Shown: in pieces, positions 1 through 7,130 of the stretch
How the letters are laid out: each line of letters opens with the position of its first letter
How positions within the stretch are numbered: the stretch's first letter is position 1
Assembly: GCA_012270135.1 (NCBI GenBank)
Contig: JAAXIW010000196.1
Location: forward strand, 1 to 7,673
Origin: Brevundimonas sp.
GTDB lineage: Bacteria > Pseudomonadota > Alphaproteobacteria > Caulobacterales > Caulobacteraceae
Length of the DNA stretch: 7,673 nucleotides
Reading direction: 5' to 3'
The notes under the pieces: generated by a model
The model's database searches: none
Told to the model about the DNA's origin: nothing
The model's input: only the letters and a program-made list of their open reading frames with translations
Translations under genes and position numbers: made by a program

Positions 1-2
1 AT

Positions 3-392
3 GGGCAGGCCGGGGCCAAGGACGGGGAGGCCCTGGTCTCGCCGCTGGCCGAGGAGGCGGACATCGGCCCCCTCGTCCTGCCGACCTCGGACGGCATGGC
101 CACGCTGAAGGGCTGGGACGACATGCAGGTGCTGCCGGGAGAGGCGGAGAGGGATCCGGACGCCTTCGTTCTGACCCCCGCCAAGGACGGCGACCCGCTG
201 ATCCTGCCGGGGCTGGAGGGGCCGAAGCAAGGCGATGAACCGCTGGTGTTGCCAGGCGCCGAAGAGACGCTGCGCCCGTTCTCCGACCTCGAGGCCCGCT
301 TCGCCCTGGCTGGAAACCGGATGATGACGTTGGATCCCGACGGTCACCTCATCGAGGAGCCGGCGCATCGGGAAAACGACTGGATGAACTAG
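3..392 (+). CDS. 3' end of an unrecognised acidic protein with degenerate LVLPG-type repeats (partial at left edge)
   Basis: The reading frame is open to the left edge and ends at TAG 390-392, giving 129 visible C-terminal residues. The ATG at 96 is not taken as the start because the repeat pattern continues upstream of it. The segment is acidic and holds about six imperfect units built around a hydrophobic core followed by Pro or Pro-Gly: LVSP, LVLP, QVLPG, FVLTP, LILPG and LVLPG, spaced roughly 11-18 residues apart and mostly preceded by Asp/Glu/Gly/Pro. AKDG also occurs twice, each time just before a core. The last ~40 residues leave the repeat pattern and end in DWMN. There is no membrane segment or known catalytic motif in the visible part. 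I do not recognise the family; a surface, secreted or scaffold protein is possible but not shown. It is separated from the downstream operon by about 400 bp and is probably an independent transcription unit. Confidence 0.75.
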   Translation, partial: GQAGAKDGEALVSPLAEEADIGPLVLPTSDGMATLKGWDDMQVLPGEAERDPDAFVLTPAKDGDPLILPGLEGPKQGDEPLVLPGAEETLRPFSDLEARFALAGNRMMTLDPDGHLIEEPAHRENDWMN

Positions 393-401
393 ACGGGCTC
401 T

Positions 402-417
402 GGCCGGCGCCGGGGCC
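402..417. repeat. GC-rich inverted repeat just after the first gene
   Basis: The stretch contains the perfect 10-nt palindrome CCGGCGCCGG (404-413) flanked by GGCC on each side, starting 9 nt after the stop codon. It could fold into a short hairpin and help end transcription of the upstream gene, but no T-run follows, so a terminator call is weak. Confidence 0.25.
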
Positions 418-780
418 GGGAAGAGTGCCCGATCAGCCCCAGCGACACTCGATGCTGCTTCCATGAGGCGCCTTATGCGTATGTCGCGAACGAGGCGGAA
501 ACAGGCGGGGTAGGGACGGGCGACCCTGCGCCAGAAGCGGTCATCCGCCGGCTGCCCAGGAGCGGACTCTCGGCTGCCCGGTCGGGATAGCCAGACCTGT
601 CGTCCGCCAGCCGACCGGACATCGGGGCGCTCAAGGCTCCGGCGCGGGGTGTTTGAGAGCCTGCGACGGGCAACCACCGTGTGGCTTGCACAGCCCACGC
701 CGACCCCCGTTGTGGAAACCTCTGCCGAGGTAGGAGTTCGTTTAGTCTGATCGTCCCATGATGTGGGTGGGGGGCGCTCT

Positions 781-787
781 GAGGAGG
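781..787 (+). promoter_or_regulatory. Ribosome binding site of the first response regulator
   Basis: GAGGAGG lies 11 nt before the ATG at 799. It supports starting translation there rather than at the upstream in-frame ATG at 763, which would add 12 residues lacking receiver-domain similarity and would place this site inside the gene. Confidence 0.6.
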
Positions 788-798
788 TCGGACGCCCT

Positions 799-1206
799 AT
801 GTCAGCAAGCCGCATTCTGATCGCCGATGACGATCCCCTCCTGCGGGCGCTGCTCGTCCATCGGCTTTCGGCTGACGGCCATGAAATCGTGACCGCGGAA
901 GACGGCTCAGCGGCGCTGGCGGTGATCCGCGAACAGCGGCCTGAGCTGATCGTCCTCGACGCCCTGATGCCGATAATGGATGGCTTCGAGGTCCTCCGGC
1001 GGATCAAGTCCGGCGACCTGACGGACGCCCCCGTGATCATGCTGACCGCACTGAAGCGCGAGCAGGACATCGTCGGCGCCCTGCAACTCGGCGCCGCGGA
1101 CTACCTGGTCAAGCCCTTCATTCCCGATGAGCTCGGTCAGCGCATCCGCAGATTGCTCCAGGCCTCGTCCCGGGCCGAGGGAGGCGCCCGTGATCGTCGC
1201 GCCTGA
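799..1206 (+). CDS. Single-domain response regulator (receiver only)
   Basis: Predicted 135-residue cytoplasmic receiver protein. It begins with the usual beta strand and acidic cluster (ILIADDD, D10-D12). The phosphoacceptor is D54 in IVLDALMP, followed by T83 in MLTA and K105 in YLVKPF, so all residues needed for phosphorylation are present. The receiver fold fills residues 5-121; only a short Arg/Ala-rich tail follows and there is no DNA-binding, GGDEF/EAL or other output domain. The start at 799 is chosen from the GAGGAGG site and the receiver boundary; an in-frame ATG at 763 is possible but poorer. It is the first gene of the operon and its 3' end overlaps the next gene by 17 nt. It probably acts by protein contact, receiving phosphate from the kinase/Hpt pair encoded downstream in the same operon. 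That partner assignment is inference from gene order. Confidence 0.93.
   Translation: MSASRILIADDDPLLRALLVHRLSADGHEIVTAEDGSAALAVIREQRPELIVLDALMPIMDGFEVLRRIKSGDLTDAPVIMLTALKREQDIVGALQLGAADYLVKPFIPDELGQRIRRLLQASSRAEGGARDRRA
1177..1184 (+). promoter_or_regulatory. Shine-Dalgarno deciding the GTG start of the barrel gene
   Basis: GAGGGAGG sits 5 nt before GTG 1190-1192, inside the end of the preceding gene. It is the strongest ribosome site near this junction and favours GTG 1190 over the in-frame ATG at 1127. Confidence 0.7.
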
Positions 1207-2251
1207 ACCCGCCCCGATCGTTCAGGTCGATCCGGAGAGTCTCTACCAGTCCGCCGTCGCCGACCGGATGGCGGGACGGCCGGAAGCGGCGGTGATCAAG
1301 CTGGAGCAGGTGCTCGCCGCCCGACCCGAGGACGTGGACGCGCGCCTCAACCTCGGCCTGGCCCTTCTGGCTCTGGAACGTCTCGGTCCTGCCGAAGCCG
1401 CCTTCCAGGCCGTCGTCGAGCGCGCGCCGAATTACGCCGATGCCTGGACCGGACTGGCTCGAGTCGCGCAGCGGCGCGGCGATCTGGCGGGAGCCCGGGG
1501 TTTCGCCGAACAGGCTCGCCGCGCCGCCCCCGGAAGCGCCGAGGTCGCCGCGCTGCAGGCCGCGCTCAGTCCGGAGCTCGCCTGGCGGGTGGACTTGTCG
1601 GCCGCGCGTAGCCGCCTGTCTGGAGGTCTGCCGGACTGGACCGAGACCCGGCTGTCCCTGTCGGGCCGCCTGAGGGAGGCATGGACCGGCAGTCTGGCCG
1701 TCGAGGCCACCGAACGGTTCGACGACCGCGACGTCTATCTGGAAGGACGGCTGGACCGGAGCGTCGGGCCCGGCGAGGTCTACGTCGCCGTCGGCGGCGC
1801 TTTCGACGCAGACTACCGGCCCGAAGCCGCCCTGCTCGCCGGAGGACGGGTGCGGATCATGGCCGGACTGGACGCGACGCTCGACGCCTCGCTGGCCCGC
1901 TATCCGACCGGGACGGTCACCGCCCTTCATCCCGGACTGGCCGCGGATCTCGCAGAGAGCCGCCTCCAGCTGGCGGCGCGCTGGATCAATGTCCGGGACG
2001 AGAACGGCGAGCACCGTGATGGCTGGGCCGCGACCGCGCGCTGGCAGGCGACCGACCGCTTCGCAATGCGGCTGGGCTACGCCGACGCGCCCGAGTCCTC
2101 GGACGGCGCCACCGTGGAAGTTGCCGCCTGGAGCGTTGGGGCGGATATCGGCCTCACCGACCGCTTCGTGTTCCGTGTCGGCTATCTGTCGGAGGATCGT
2201 GACGCCTATGATCGCGACGAGCTGTCGCTGGGTCTCGGCTGGCGGTTCTGA
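1190..2251 (+). CDS. TPR-containing YaiO-family outer-membrane beta-barrel protein
   Basis: Predicted 353 residues from GTG 1190. Residues ~17-118 form about three tetratricopeptide-like helical repeats (for example LNLGLALLALERLGPAEAAF, then YADAWTGLARVAQRRGDLAGA). From ~130 onward the protein alternates short amphipathic strands with turns and ends in LSLGLGWRF, a terminal aromatic typical of barrels inserted by the BAM machinery. This matches the YaiO outer-membrane domain joined to TPRs, reminiscent of PgaA/BcsC-type polysaccharide exporters but much smaller. Given the synthase two genes downstream, a role in export or surface attachment of a polysaccharide is likely. Oddity: neither this start nor the ATG at 1127 gives a Sec signal peptide, which an outer-membrane protein should have. 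It overlaps the regulator by 17 nt and touches the next gene by TGATG. The barrel family call is fairly secure; the export role is inferred. Confidence 0.85.
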   Translation: MIVAPEPAPIVQVDPESLYQSAVADRMAGRPEAAVIKLEQVLAARPEDVDARLNLGLALLALERLGPAEAAFQAVVERAPNYADAWTGLARVAQRRGDLAGARGFAEQARRAAPGSAEVAALQAALSPELAWRVDLSAARSRLSGGLPDWTETRLSLSGRLREAWTGSLAVEATERFDDRDVYLEGRLDRSVGPGEVYVAVGGAFDADYRPEAALLAGGRVRIMAGLDATLDASLARYPTGTVTALHPGLAADLAESRLQLAARWINVRDENGEHRDGWAATARWQATDRFAMRLGYADAPESSDGATVEVAAWSVGADIGLTDRFVFRVGYLSEDRDAYDRDELSLGLGWRF

Positions 2252-3312
2252 TGAGTTCGTTGCTGTTGATCTGGTCGATGTCCCTTGTCCTCGCGGGCGC
2301 AGCCCTTGTCTGGATGATCGGCCTCATCACCGGTCGCCTGATGCGGGAACGCGCCGAAGCAGGTCGGAATCGGGACCGGCAGGTCATTCAGCACGCCTTC
2401 CTCGACATCATGGCCGGCTCCGGTGACGCCATCGGCCGCCTGCGCAAGGTGCAGGGCCGGGCCCGGCTCATGGCCGAGACCCTGATGGAGATGGTGTCGC
2501 TGGTGCGGGGCGGTGAGCGCGAGCGGCTGATCTCGGCGCTGGCCGCCTTCAAGGTCGATCACGTCTTCCGCCGTCGGCTATTCCGAGGCTCCTTCGCCGG
2601 CCGCATCGCCGCAGCAGAGGCCCTGTCGATCTTTCCGGGCGAGGGATCGACCGCAGCCCTACGCCGGGCGCTGGCCACGGTGAGAGGCGTTGAACTCCGG
2701 GTCGGCGTGATGAAGTCCCTGATCGAGCTGGGCACGCCGCCTTCGCTCGCCGAGGTTCTGGCCGATCTGGCGGGTCGCAGGGCGTCGGAATCCCTCCTCT
2801 ACCTCCCCCTGATCGCACGGCTGGTGGCCGACGATCCGATGACGGCGCTGCGGGCGTTCGGAGACTCCCGGCTGTCGATCGAACCCCGGATCATTCTCGC
2901 CGAGGCGCTCGGCGCCAGCGGAGACTACCGGGCGCTCGAGCCCCTCTGCATCGCGACGCGGGCGCCGGACGTCGAGCTGCGCATCGCCTGCACCCGGGCG
3001 CTGGGCATGCTCGGCCACCCCGGCGCCGAGAAGGCGGTCCTGGCCTGTCTTGACGATCGCGTCTGGATGGTGCGCTCGGCCGCCTGCGAAGCCGCCGGAC
3101 GAATCGGCCTGCGCTCAGCCATTCCGCAGCTCGCCCATCAGCTCCGCGATCAGGTGTGGTGGGTCCGCTTCCGCGCGGGCGAGGCGCTGGCGGCGCTCGG
3201 CCAGATCGGACAGGAGCGGTTGCGCCTGGTCGCGGCGACCGGCGACGACCTGTCCCGGCGCGCAGCCTCCATGGTTCTGGCCGAGCGCGGTCTGGCGCCG
3301 GTGTCCGCCTGA
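2251..3312 (+). CDS. Membrane-anchored HEAT-repeat protein
   Basis: Predicted 353 residues. One N-terminal membrane helix spans about residues 4-28 and is followed directly by a basic stretch (R29-R43), so by the positive-inside rule the large C-terminal domain should face the cytoplasm. The rest is alpha-helical, with clear HEAT-type units near the C terminus: ~240-266 (VELRIACTRALGMLG), ~267-298 (VWMVRSAACEAAGRIG) and ~299-330 (VWWVRFRAGEALAALG). Weaker units appear from about 113 to 235. No catalytic residues are apparent. HEAT solenoids are protein-binding scaffolds, so it may join the synthase encoded next to regulatory proteins of the operon. This is inference from topology and gene order. 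The ATG overlaps the preceding stop as TGATG with no clear Shine-Dalgarno, implying translational coupling; the 3' end overlaps the synthase start in the same way. Confidence 0.85.
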   Translation: MSSLLLIWSMSLVLAGAALVWMIGLITGRLMRERAEAGRNRDRQVIQHAFLDIMAGSGDAIGRLRKVQGRARLMAETLMEMVSLVRGGERERLISALAAFKVDHVFRRRLFRGSFAGRIAAAEALSIFPGEGSTAALRRALATVRGVELRVGVMKSLIELGTPPSLAEVLADLAGRRASESLLYLPLIARLVADDPMTALRAFGDSRLSIEPRIILAEALGASGDYRALEPLCIATRAPDVELRIACTRALGMLGHPGAEKAVLACLDDRVWMVRSAACEAAGRIGLRSAIPQLAHQLRDQVWWVRFRAGEALAALGQIGQERLRLVAATGDDLSRRAASMVLAERGLAPVSA

Positions 3313-4742
3313 TGGAGTCGATCTTCCCCATCCTGGCGTTGACCGCCGAACTGATCGCCCTGTTCGTGATCGCCACCGGGCTGCTGCAGAACGGCATCTA
3401 TCTGGTCCAGCTCGGTCTCGCCGCCGCGGCCCTCATCGAGCCCCCGCCGGCGGCCTCCGGCGGCCTGCTGTGGCGACGCTATTCCGACGCCGCCCCGCCC
3501 ATCGCCCTGCTCGCCCCCGCCTACAATGAGGCCATGACCATAGCGGAAAGCGTCCGTTCGCTGCTGTCGCTGCACTACCCCAGCTTCGAGGTGATCGTCG
3601 TCAACGACGGCTCGCGCGACGAGACCCTGCAGGTCCTGATCGACACCTTCGAGCTGCGCCCCATCCAGCGTCACTACGAACTGGCCATCGAGCACGCGCC
3701 GATCCGGGGCGTCTACGGCGCCACGCACCAGCCGCGGCTGATCGTCGTGGACAAGGAGAACGGCGGCAAGGCGGATGCACTGAACGCCGGCATAAACGTC
3801 TCGCGCGCACCCATCTTCTGTTCGATGGATGCTGACTCCCTGCTCGAGCCCGACGCCCTGCTCCGCGCCGTCAGACCGTTCGTCGAGGATCCCGAGCGCA
3901 CCGTCGCAGTTGGCGGCACGGTGCGGATCGCCAACGGCTGCAGCATCTCGCACGGCCGGGTGACCGAGGTCCGGCCTCCACGCAACCTTCTGGCGCTGCT
4001 GCAGACCGTCGAATATCTCCGCGCCTTCTTGATGGCCCGCCTGGCGTGGAGCCGGATCAACGCCCTGACCATCATCTCCGGCGCCTTCGGCCTGTTCCGC
4101 CGCGCCCGCGTCATCGAAGCCGGCGGCTACACCCGCGGCACCGTCGGAGAGGACATGGAACTGGTCGTCAAGCTTCACCGACTTATGCGCGACAAGGGCC
4201 TCCCCTACCGCATCGGCTTCGTGCCCGAGCCCGTGTGCTGGACAGAGGCTCCCGAAGATCTGCGCGTGCTCGGCCGCCAGCGGGCCCGCTGGCACCGCGG
4301 CGCGCTGGAGACCTTCGAGCGTCACAGCGACGTGCTGGTGAAACCCCGCTACGGCCGACTGGCTCTCGTCGGCTTCGGCTACATCCTTCTGGTCGACGTG
4401 ATGGGGCCTATCGTCGAGTTGCTCGGCTACCTCCTGATCCCGATGCTGTGGGTCACCGGCGTTCTGTCCACGGACTATCTGCTCGCCTTCCTCGCGGTCA
4501 GTTTCACCTTCGGCGTGGTCATCTCCGTCGGGGCCCTGGCGCTGGAGGAGTCCGAGCTCCGCCGCTTTCCCCGGGCCCGCGACCTGGTTCTGCTGACCTC
4601 CGTCGCCGTGCTTGAGAATTTCGGCTACCGCCAACTCAACAACCTCTGGCGGCTGCGCGGCGTCTGGCAGTACCTGCGCCGAAGCCAGTCCTGGGGCACC
4701 ATGACCCGCAAGGGCTTCGCGCCTGCCAAGGGGGTGGCCTGA
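3312..4742 (+). CDS. Processive family 2 glycosyltransferase (polysaccharide synthase), inner membrane
   Basis: Predicted 476 residues, starting at ATG 3312, which overlaps the HEAT gene stop. The frame extends upstream to 3156 but that part lies inside the HEAT gene and is not membrane-synthase-like. Residues ~5-42 are hydrophobic (one or two membrane helices). The GT-A domain follows at ~62-330: APAYNE 68-73, nucleotide-binding D99 in VVNDGS, DAD 173-175 (metal/UDP binding), catalytic base D281 in GEDMEL, and QRARW 323-327, the Q(Q/R)xRW signature of processive enzymes such as cellulose, hyaluronan and poly-GlcNAc synthases. About three to four further membrane segments lie between ~350 and ~440. 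There is no C-terminal PilZ domain, so no built-in c-di-GMP switch as in BcsA. It should polymerise a sugar from a nucleotide-activated donor and pass the chain across the inner membrane; which sugar cannot be told. Overlaps the kinase gene by TGATG. Confidence 0.93.
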   Translation: MESIFPILALTAELIALFVIATGLLQNGIYLVQLGLAAAALIEPPPAASGGLLWRRYSDAAPPIALLAPAYNEAMTIAESVRSLLSLHYPSFEVIVVNDGSRDETLQVLIDTFELRPIQRHYELAIEHAPIRGVYGATHQPRLIVVDKENGGKADALNAGINVSRAPIFCSMDADSLLEPDALLRAVRPFVEDPERTVAVGGTVRIANGCSISHGRVTEVRPPRNLLALLQTVEYLRAFLMARLAWSRINALTIISGAFGLFRRARVIEAGGYTRGTVGEDMELVVKLHRLMRDKGLPYRIGFVPEPVCWTEAPEDLRVLGRQRARWHRGALETFERHSDVLVKPRYGRLALVGFGYILLVDVMGPIVELLGYLLIPMLWVTGVLSTDYLLAFLAVSFTFGVVISVGALALEESELRRFPRARDLVLLTSVAVLENFGYRQLNNLWRLRGVWQYLRRSQSWGTMTRKGFAPAKGVA

Positions 4743-6742
4743 TGGATGCCCGTGAGGACTCTGAGGTCGAGCGTCAGCGCCTAGGCGCCCTCTACGCCCT
4801 GCGCCTGCTCGACACTCCGCCCGAGCCGCGCTTCGATCGCCTCACCCGGCTGGCGGCGAGCCTGTTCGGCGTGCCGACGGCCCTGATCTCCCTGATCGAC
4901 GAGGACCGTCAGTGGTTCAAGTCGCGGCAGGGTATGGAGCTTTGCGAGACCAACCGCGAGGATGCCTTCTGCAACCGCGCCATCCAGATGCCGGCCGGCA
5001 GCGTGCTGGTGGTTCCGGACGCCACGCAGGATGTCCGGTTCGCCGACAACCCTTATGTCACCGGGTCCGACCACATCCGTTTCTACGCCGGCGCCGTGCT
5101 GTCGACGTCGGACGGGCACAACCTCGGCACCCTTTGCCTGATCGATGTCGAACCCAGGGATTTCGACAAGGCGGATGAGCAACGGCTTCGCGAGCTCGGC
5201 GACCTGGTCTCGGAACAGATCGAATTGACCGCGGAACGTCTCGTCGCGGAGGAAAAGCGACGGCTGCTCGAGCTGGCGGAAGCGGTCTCCCGGGTGGGTC
5301 ACTGGCGCTGGCGGCTCGACACCGGGGAGCTGGACTGGTCCGACGAAGTCTATCGGATATACGGCCTGCCCATCGGTAGTCCGGTGATCCGTGATGATCT
5401 CGGCGGCTTCTACTCGGCCGATGAACGGGTCGACCGCGACGCCTTCATTCGTCGGGTGCTGCGCGACGGCAGCCAGGAAGAGTTCGAGGCTTTCGTACGC
5501 CGCCCGGACGGGGAGGTCCGGCGTGTGGTGCTCAGCGCGCTGCGCCAGATGACCGACGACGGGCGCGTGGAAGCGCTGTTCGGGGTCGTTCAGGATATCA
5601 CCGACCGCCATGCCGTCATCCAGCGCCTCCGGCGCAGCGAAAGCCGCTATCGCCTGCTGGCCGACCACATGAACGATGTGGTGACCCGGCTGCGCCCCGA
5701 CGGCCGGAGCAGCTATATCTCCCCCGCAGTCAAACAGCTGTTGGGCTTCCAGCCCGCCGAAATGGCCGGTCGCCCGGCCCAGGATTTCGTCCATCCCGAG
5801 GATCGCCCGGCGTTGCTGACCGCCTTCCAGGAAATGGCCGGCGGGCTCAAACGGTGCACCCTGCAGCAGCGCGCCCTGCTCAAGGACGGGGGATGGATCT
5901 GGGTAGAGACCAGCTTTCAATCCGTGGCGGGCGACGACGGCGAGACGGCGGAAGTCATCGCCGTGATCCGCGACATTTCCGAGCGACGCCGCCTTGAGGA
6001 AGAGCTTCGCCTGGCCCTCGGCGAGGCCGAGGCCGCGTCCGAAACCAAGTCGCGTTTCCTGTCAAACATGAGCCATGAGCTGCGCACGCCTCTGACCAGC
6101 GTCATCGGCTTTGCCCGCATCCTGCAATCGCGCGAGGGGCTCGGCCCCGTGGAACGTCAGTGCGCCGACCGTATCCACCTGTCAGGCGAGGTGCTGCTGT
6201 CGATCATCAACGACATTCTGGACTATTCGAAACTGGAGGCGGGCGCGGTGGTGCTGGAATCCCGTCCCTTCGAGCTGTCGACGCTGTTCCGCGAGGCCGC
6301 AGAGGTCATCCTTGGCCAGATCGAAAGCAAGGGCCTGTGGTTTTCGCAGGACATTGCGCGGGGCGTCCCGTCCATCCTGATCGGCGATCCTGGCCGCCTC
6401 CGGCAGGTTCTGCTCAACTTCCTCGGCAATGCGGTCAAATTCACCGAGACGGGCGGCGTCAGCCTGGTCGCTGTCGCCGTCGCGCGCCCGGACGGCGGGG
6501 TCGACCTAACGGTCAAGGTCTCCGACACCGGCGTCGGCATCCCGCCCGGAGTGGCACCGGCCGTGTTCGAGCGTTTCGTTCAGGCCGACCAGTCGACCAG
6601 CCGGCGTTTCGGGGGCACGGGGCTCGGCCTCGCCATCAGCCGGGAACTGATCGAGCTGATGGGCGGACGGGTCGGCGTGAGCAGCCTTCCCGGGCAGGGT
6701 TCAACCTTCTGGTTCGAGGTTCCTCTCGGCGTACCGGAGTAG
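4742..6742 (+). CDS. Soluble GAF-PAS-PAS sensor histidine kinase
   Basis: Predicted 666 residues with no membrane helix, so cytoplasmic. Order: GAF domain ~20-165 (contains ISLIDEDRQWF and FCNRAI), PAS ~180-292, PAS ~300-415 ending in VIAVIRDISERR, a coiled-coil linker, HisKA with the phosphoacceptor H445 in NMSHELRTP, and HATPase_c ~540-662. The ATPase shows the N box (N559, N563), G1 DTGVGI 595-600, a FERF F box and G2 GGTGLGL 624-630, all intact. There is no attached receiver domain; the receiver is supplied by the next gene. GAF and PAS domains imply sensing of an internal signal such as a ligand, redox state or light, but no ligand-binding residue (for example a chromophore Cys or haem His) can be assigned. 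The start has AAGGGGG 7 nt upstream and overlaps the synthase stop. It likely feeds the operon's phosphorelay. Confidence 0.95.
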   Translation: MDAREDSEVERQRLGALYALRLLDTPPEPRFDRLTRLAASLFGVPTALISLIDEDRQWFKSRQGMELCETNREDAFCNRAIQMPAGSVLVVPDATQDVRFADNPYVTGSDHIRFYAGAVLSTSDGHNLGTLCLIDVEPRDFDKADEQRLRELGDLVSEQIELTAERLVAEEKRRLLELAEAVSRVGHWRWRLDTGELDWSDEVYRIYGLPIGSPVIRDDLGGFYSADERVDRDAFIRRVLRDGSQEEFEAFVRRPDGEVRRVVLSALRQMTDDGRVEALFGVVQDITDRHAVIQRLRRSESRYRLLADHMNDVVTRLRPDGRSSYISPAVKQLLGFQPAEMAGRPAQDFVHPEDRPALLTAFQEMAGGLKRCTLQQRALLKDGGWIWVETSFQSVAGDDGETAEVIAVIRDISERRRLEEELRLALGEAEAASETKSRFLSNMSHELRTPLTSVIGFARILQSREGLGPVERQCADRIHLSGEVLLSIINDILDYSKLEAGAVVLESRPFELSTLFREAAEVILGQIESKGLWFSQDIARGVPSILIGDPGRLRQVLLNFLGNAVKFTETGGVSLVAVAVARPDGGVDLTVKVSDTGVGIPPGVAPAVFERFVQADQSTSRRFGGTGLGLAISRELIELMGGRVGVSSLPGQGSTFWFEVPLGVPE

Positions 6743-6746
6743 CGCG

Positions 6747-7130
6747 ATGTCGAAGCTGATCATCCTGCACGTCGACGACGATGCGAACATTCGGGCGCTC
6801 ACCGCTCTCGCATTCGACCTTGGCGGCGAAGCCCTCGTCCATTCGGCTCCCTCAGGGGCGGAGGCGCTCCGACTTCTGGCGGACGGAATCCAGCCGGACC
6901 TCCTGCTGCTGGACGTCATGATGCCCGATATGGACGGTCCTGGCCTGCTTGACCGGATTCGTGCCGAACCCGGCGGCCCAGCGGCGCCGGCGATATTCAT
7001 GACCGCGCAGACACAAGACCATGATCGCGCCGCTCTCCTCGCGCGAGGTGCGATCGGCGTGATCATCAAGCCATTCGATCCGATGACGCTTGAAGACCAG
7101 GTCCGGCTTCTTCTGAAGAACGCCCCGTGA
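6747..7130 (+). CDS. Single-domain response regulator downstream of the kinase
   Basis: Predicted 127-residue receiver with no output domain. The acidic pocket is D10-D12 (LHVDDDAN), the phosphoacceptor D56 in LLLLDVMMPDMDG, with T86 in FMTA and K108 in VIIKPF, so it should be phosphorylatable. It starts 4 nt after the kinase stop with GGAG 7 nt before the ATG, and its stop overlaps the GTG of the Hpt gene. In gene order kinase-receiver-Hpt it is the natural first receiver of a phosphorelay (H445 to D56 to the Hpt histidine), the role a fused receiver plays in hybrid kinases. It is clearly different in sequence from the first regulator of the operon, so the two are unlikely to be a recent duplication. 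Confidence 0.95.
   Translation: MSKLIILHVDDDANIRALTALAFDLGGEALVHSAPSGAEALRLLADGIQPDLLLLDVMMPDMDGPGLLDRIRAEPGGPAAPAIFMTAQTQDHDRAALLARGAIGVIIKPFDPMTLEDQVRLLLKNAP

Larger units (their letters stand above)
393..798. other. Intergenic region without a convincing gene, presumed promoter region of the operon
   Basis: This 406-nt gap lies between the partial gene and the first response regulator. The only open frame of note (minus strand, about 72 codons at 473-691) has no recognisable domain and biased composition, so I see no gene. Visible small elements are a GC-rich palindrome near the left end, a short direct repeat GGCTGCCC (about 550 and 573), and a 5-bp inverted repeat ACCTC-TGCC-GAGGT at 718-731. 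The operon promoter should lie here, but no sigma-70-like pair with good spacing was found by eye. GGAAAC at 714-719 followed by CGTT at 739-742 faintly resembles an ECF/EcfG promoter but the 19-nt spacing is too long. Confidence 0.5.

Noticed and set aside
473..691. Minus-strand 72-codon frame in the intergenic gap
   Set aside because: It has biased Ala/Ser/Pro/Arg composition, no clear ribosome site and no known domain; long chance frames are common at this GC content.
714..742. GGAAAC ... CGTT resembling an EcfG/ECF sigma factor promoter before the operon
   Set aside because: The -35 has an extra A relative to GGAAC and the spacing is 19 nt instead of about 16-17, so the match is not good enough to call.
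3150..4634. Minus-strand 494-codon open frame
   Set aside because: It is antisense to the glycosyltransferase gene, has no recognisable domain and Asp/Gln/Gly/Val-rich composition typical of high-GC shadow frames. The same applies to minus-strand frames at 1118-2014 and 4781-5920.
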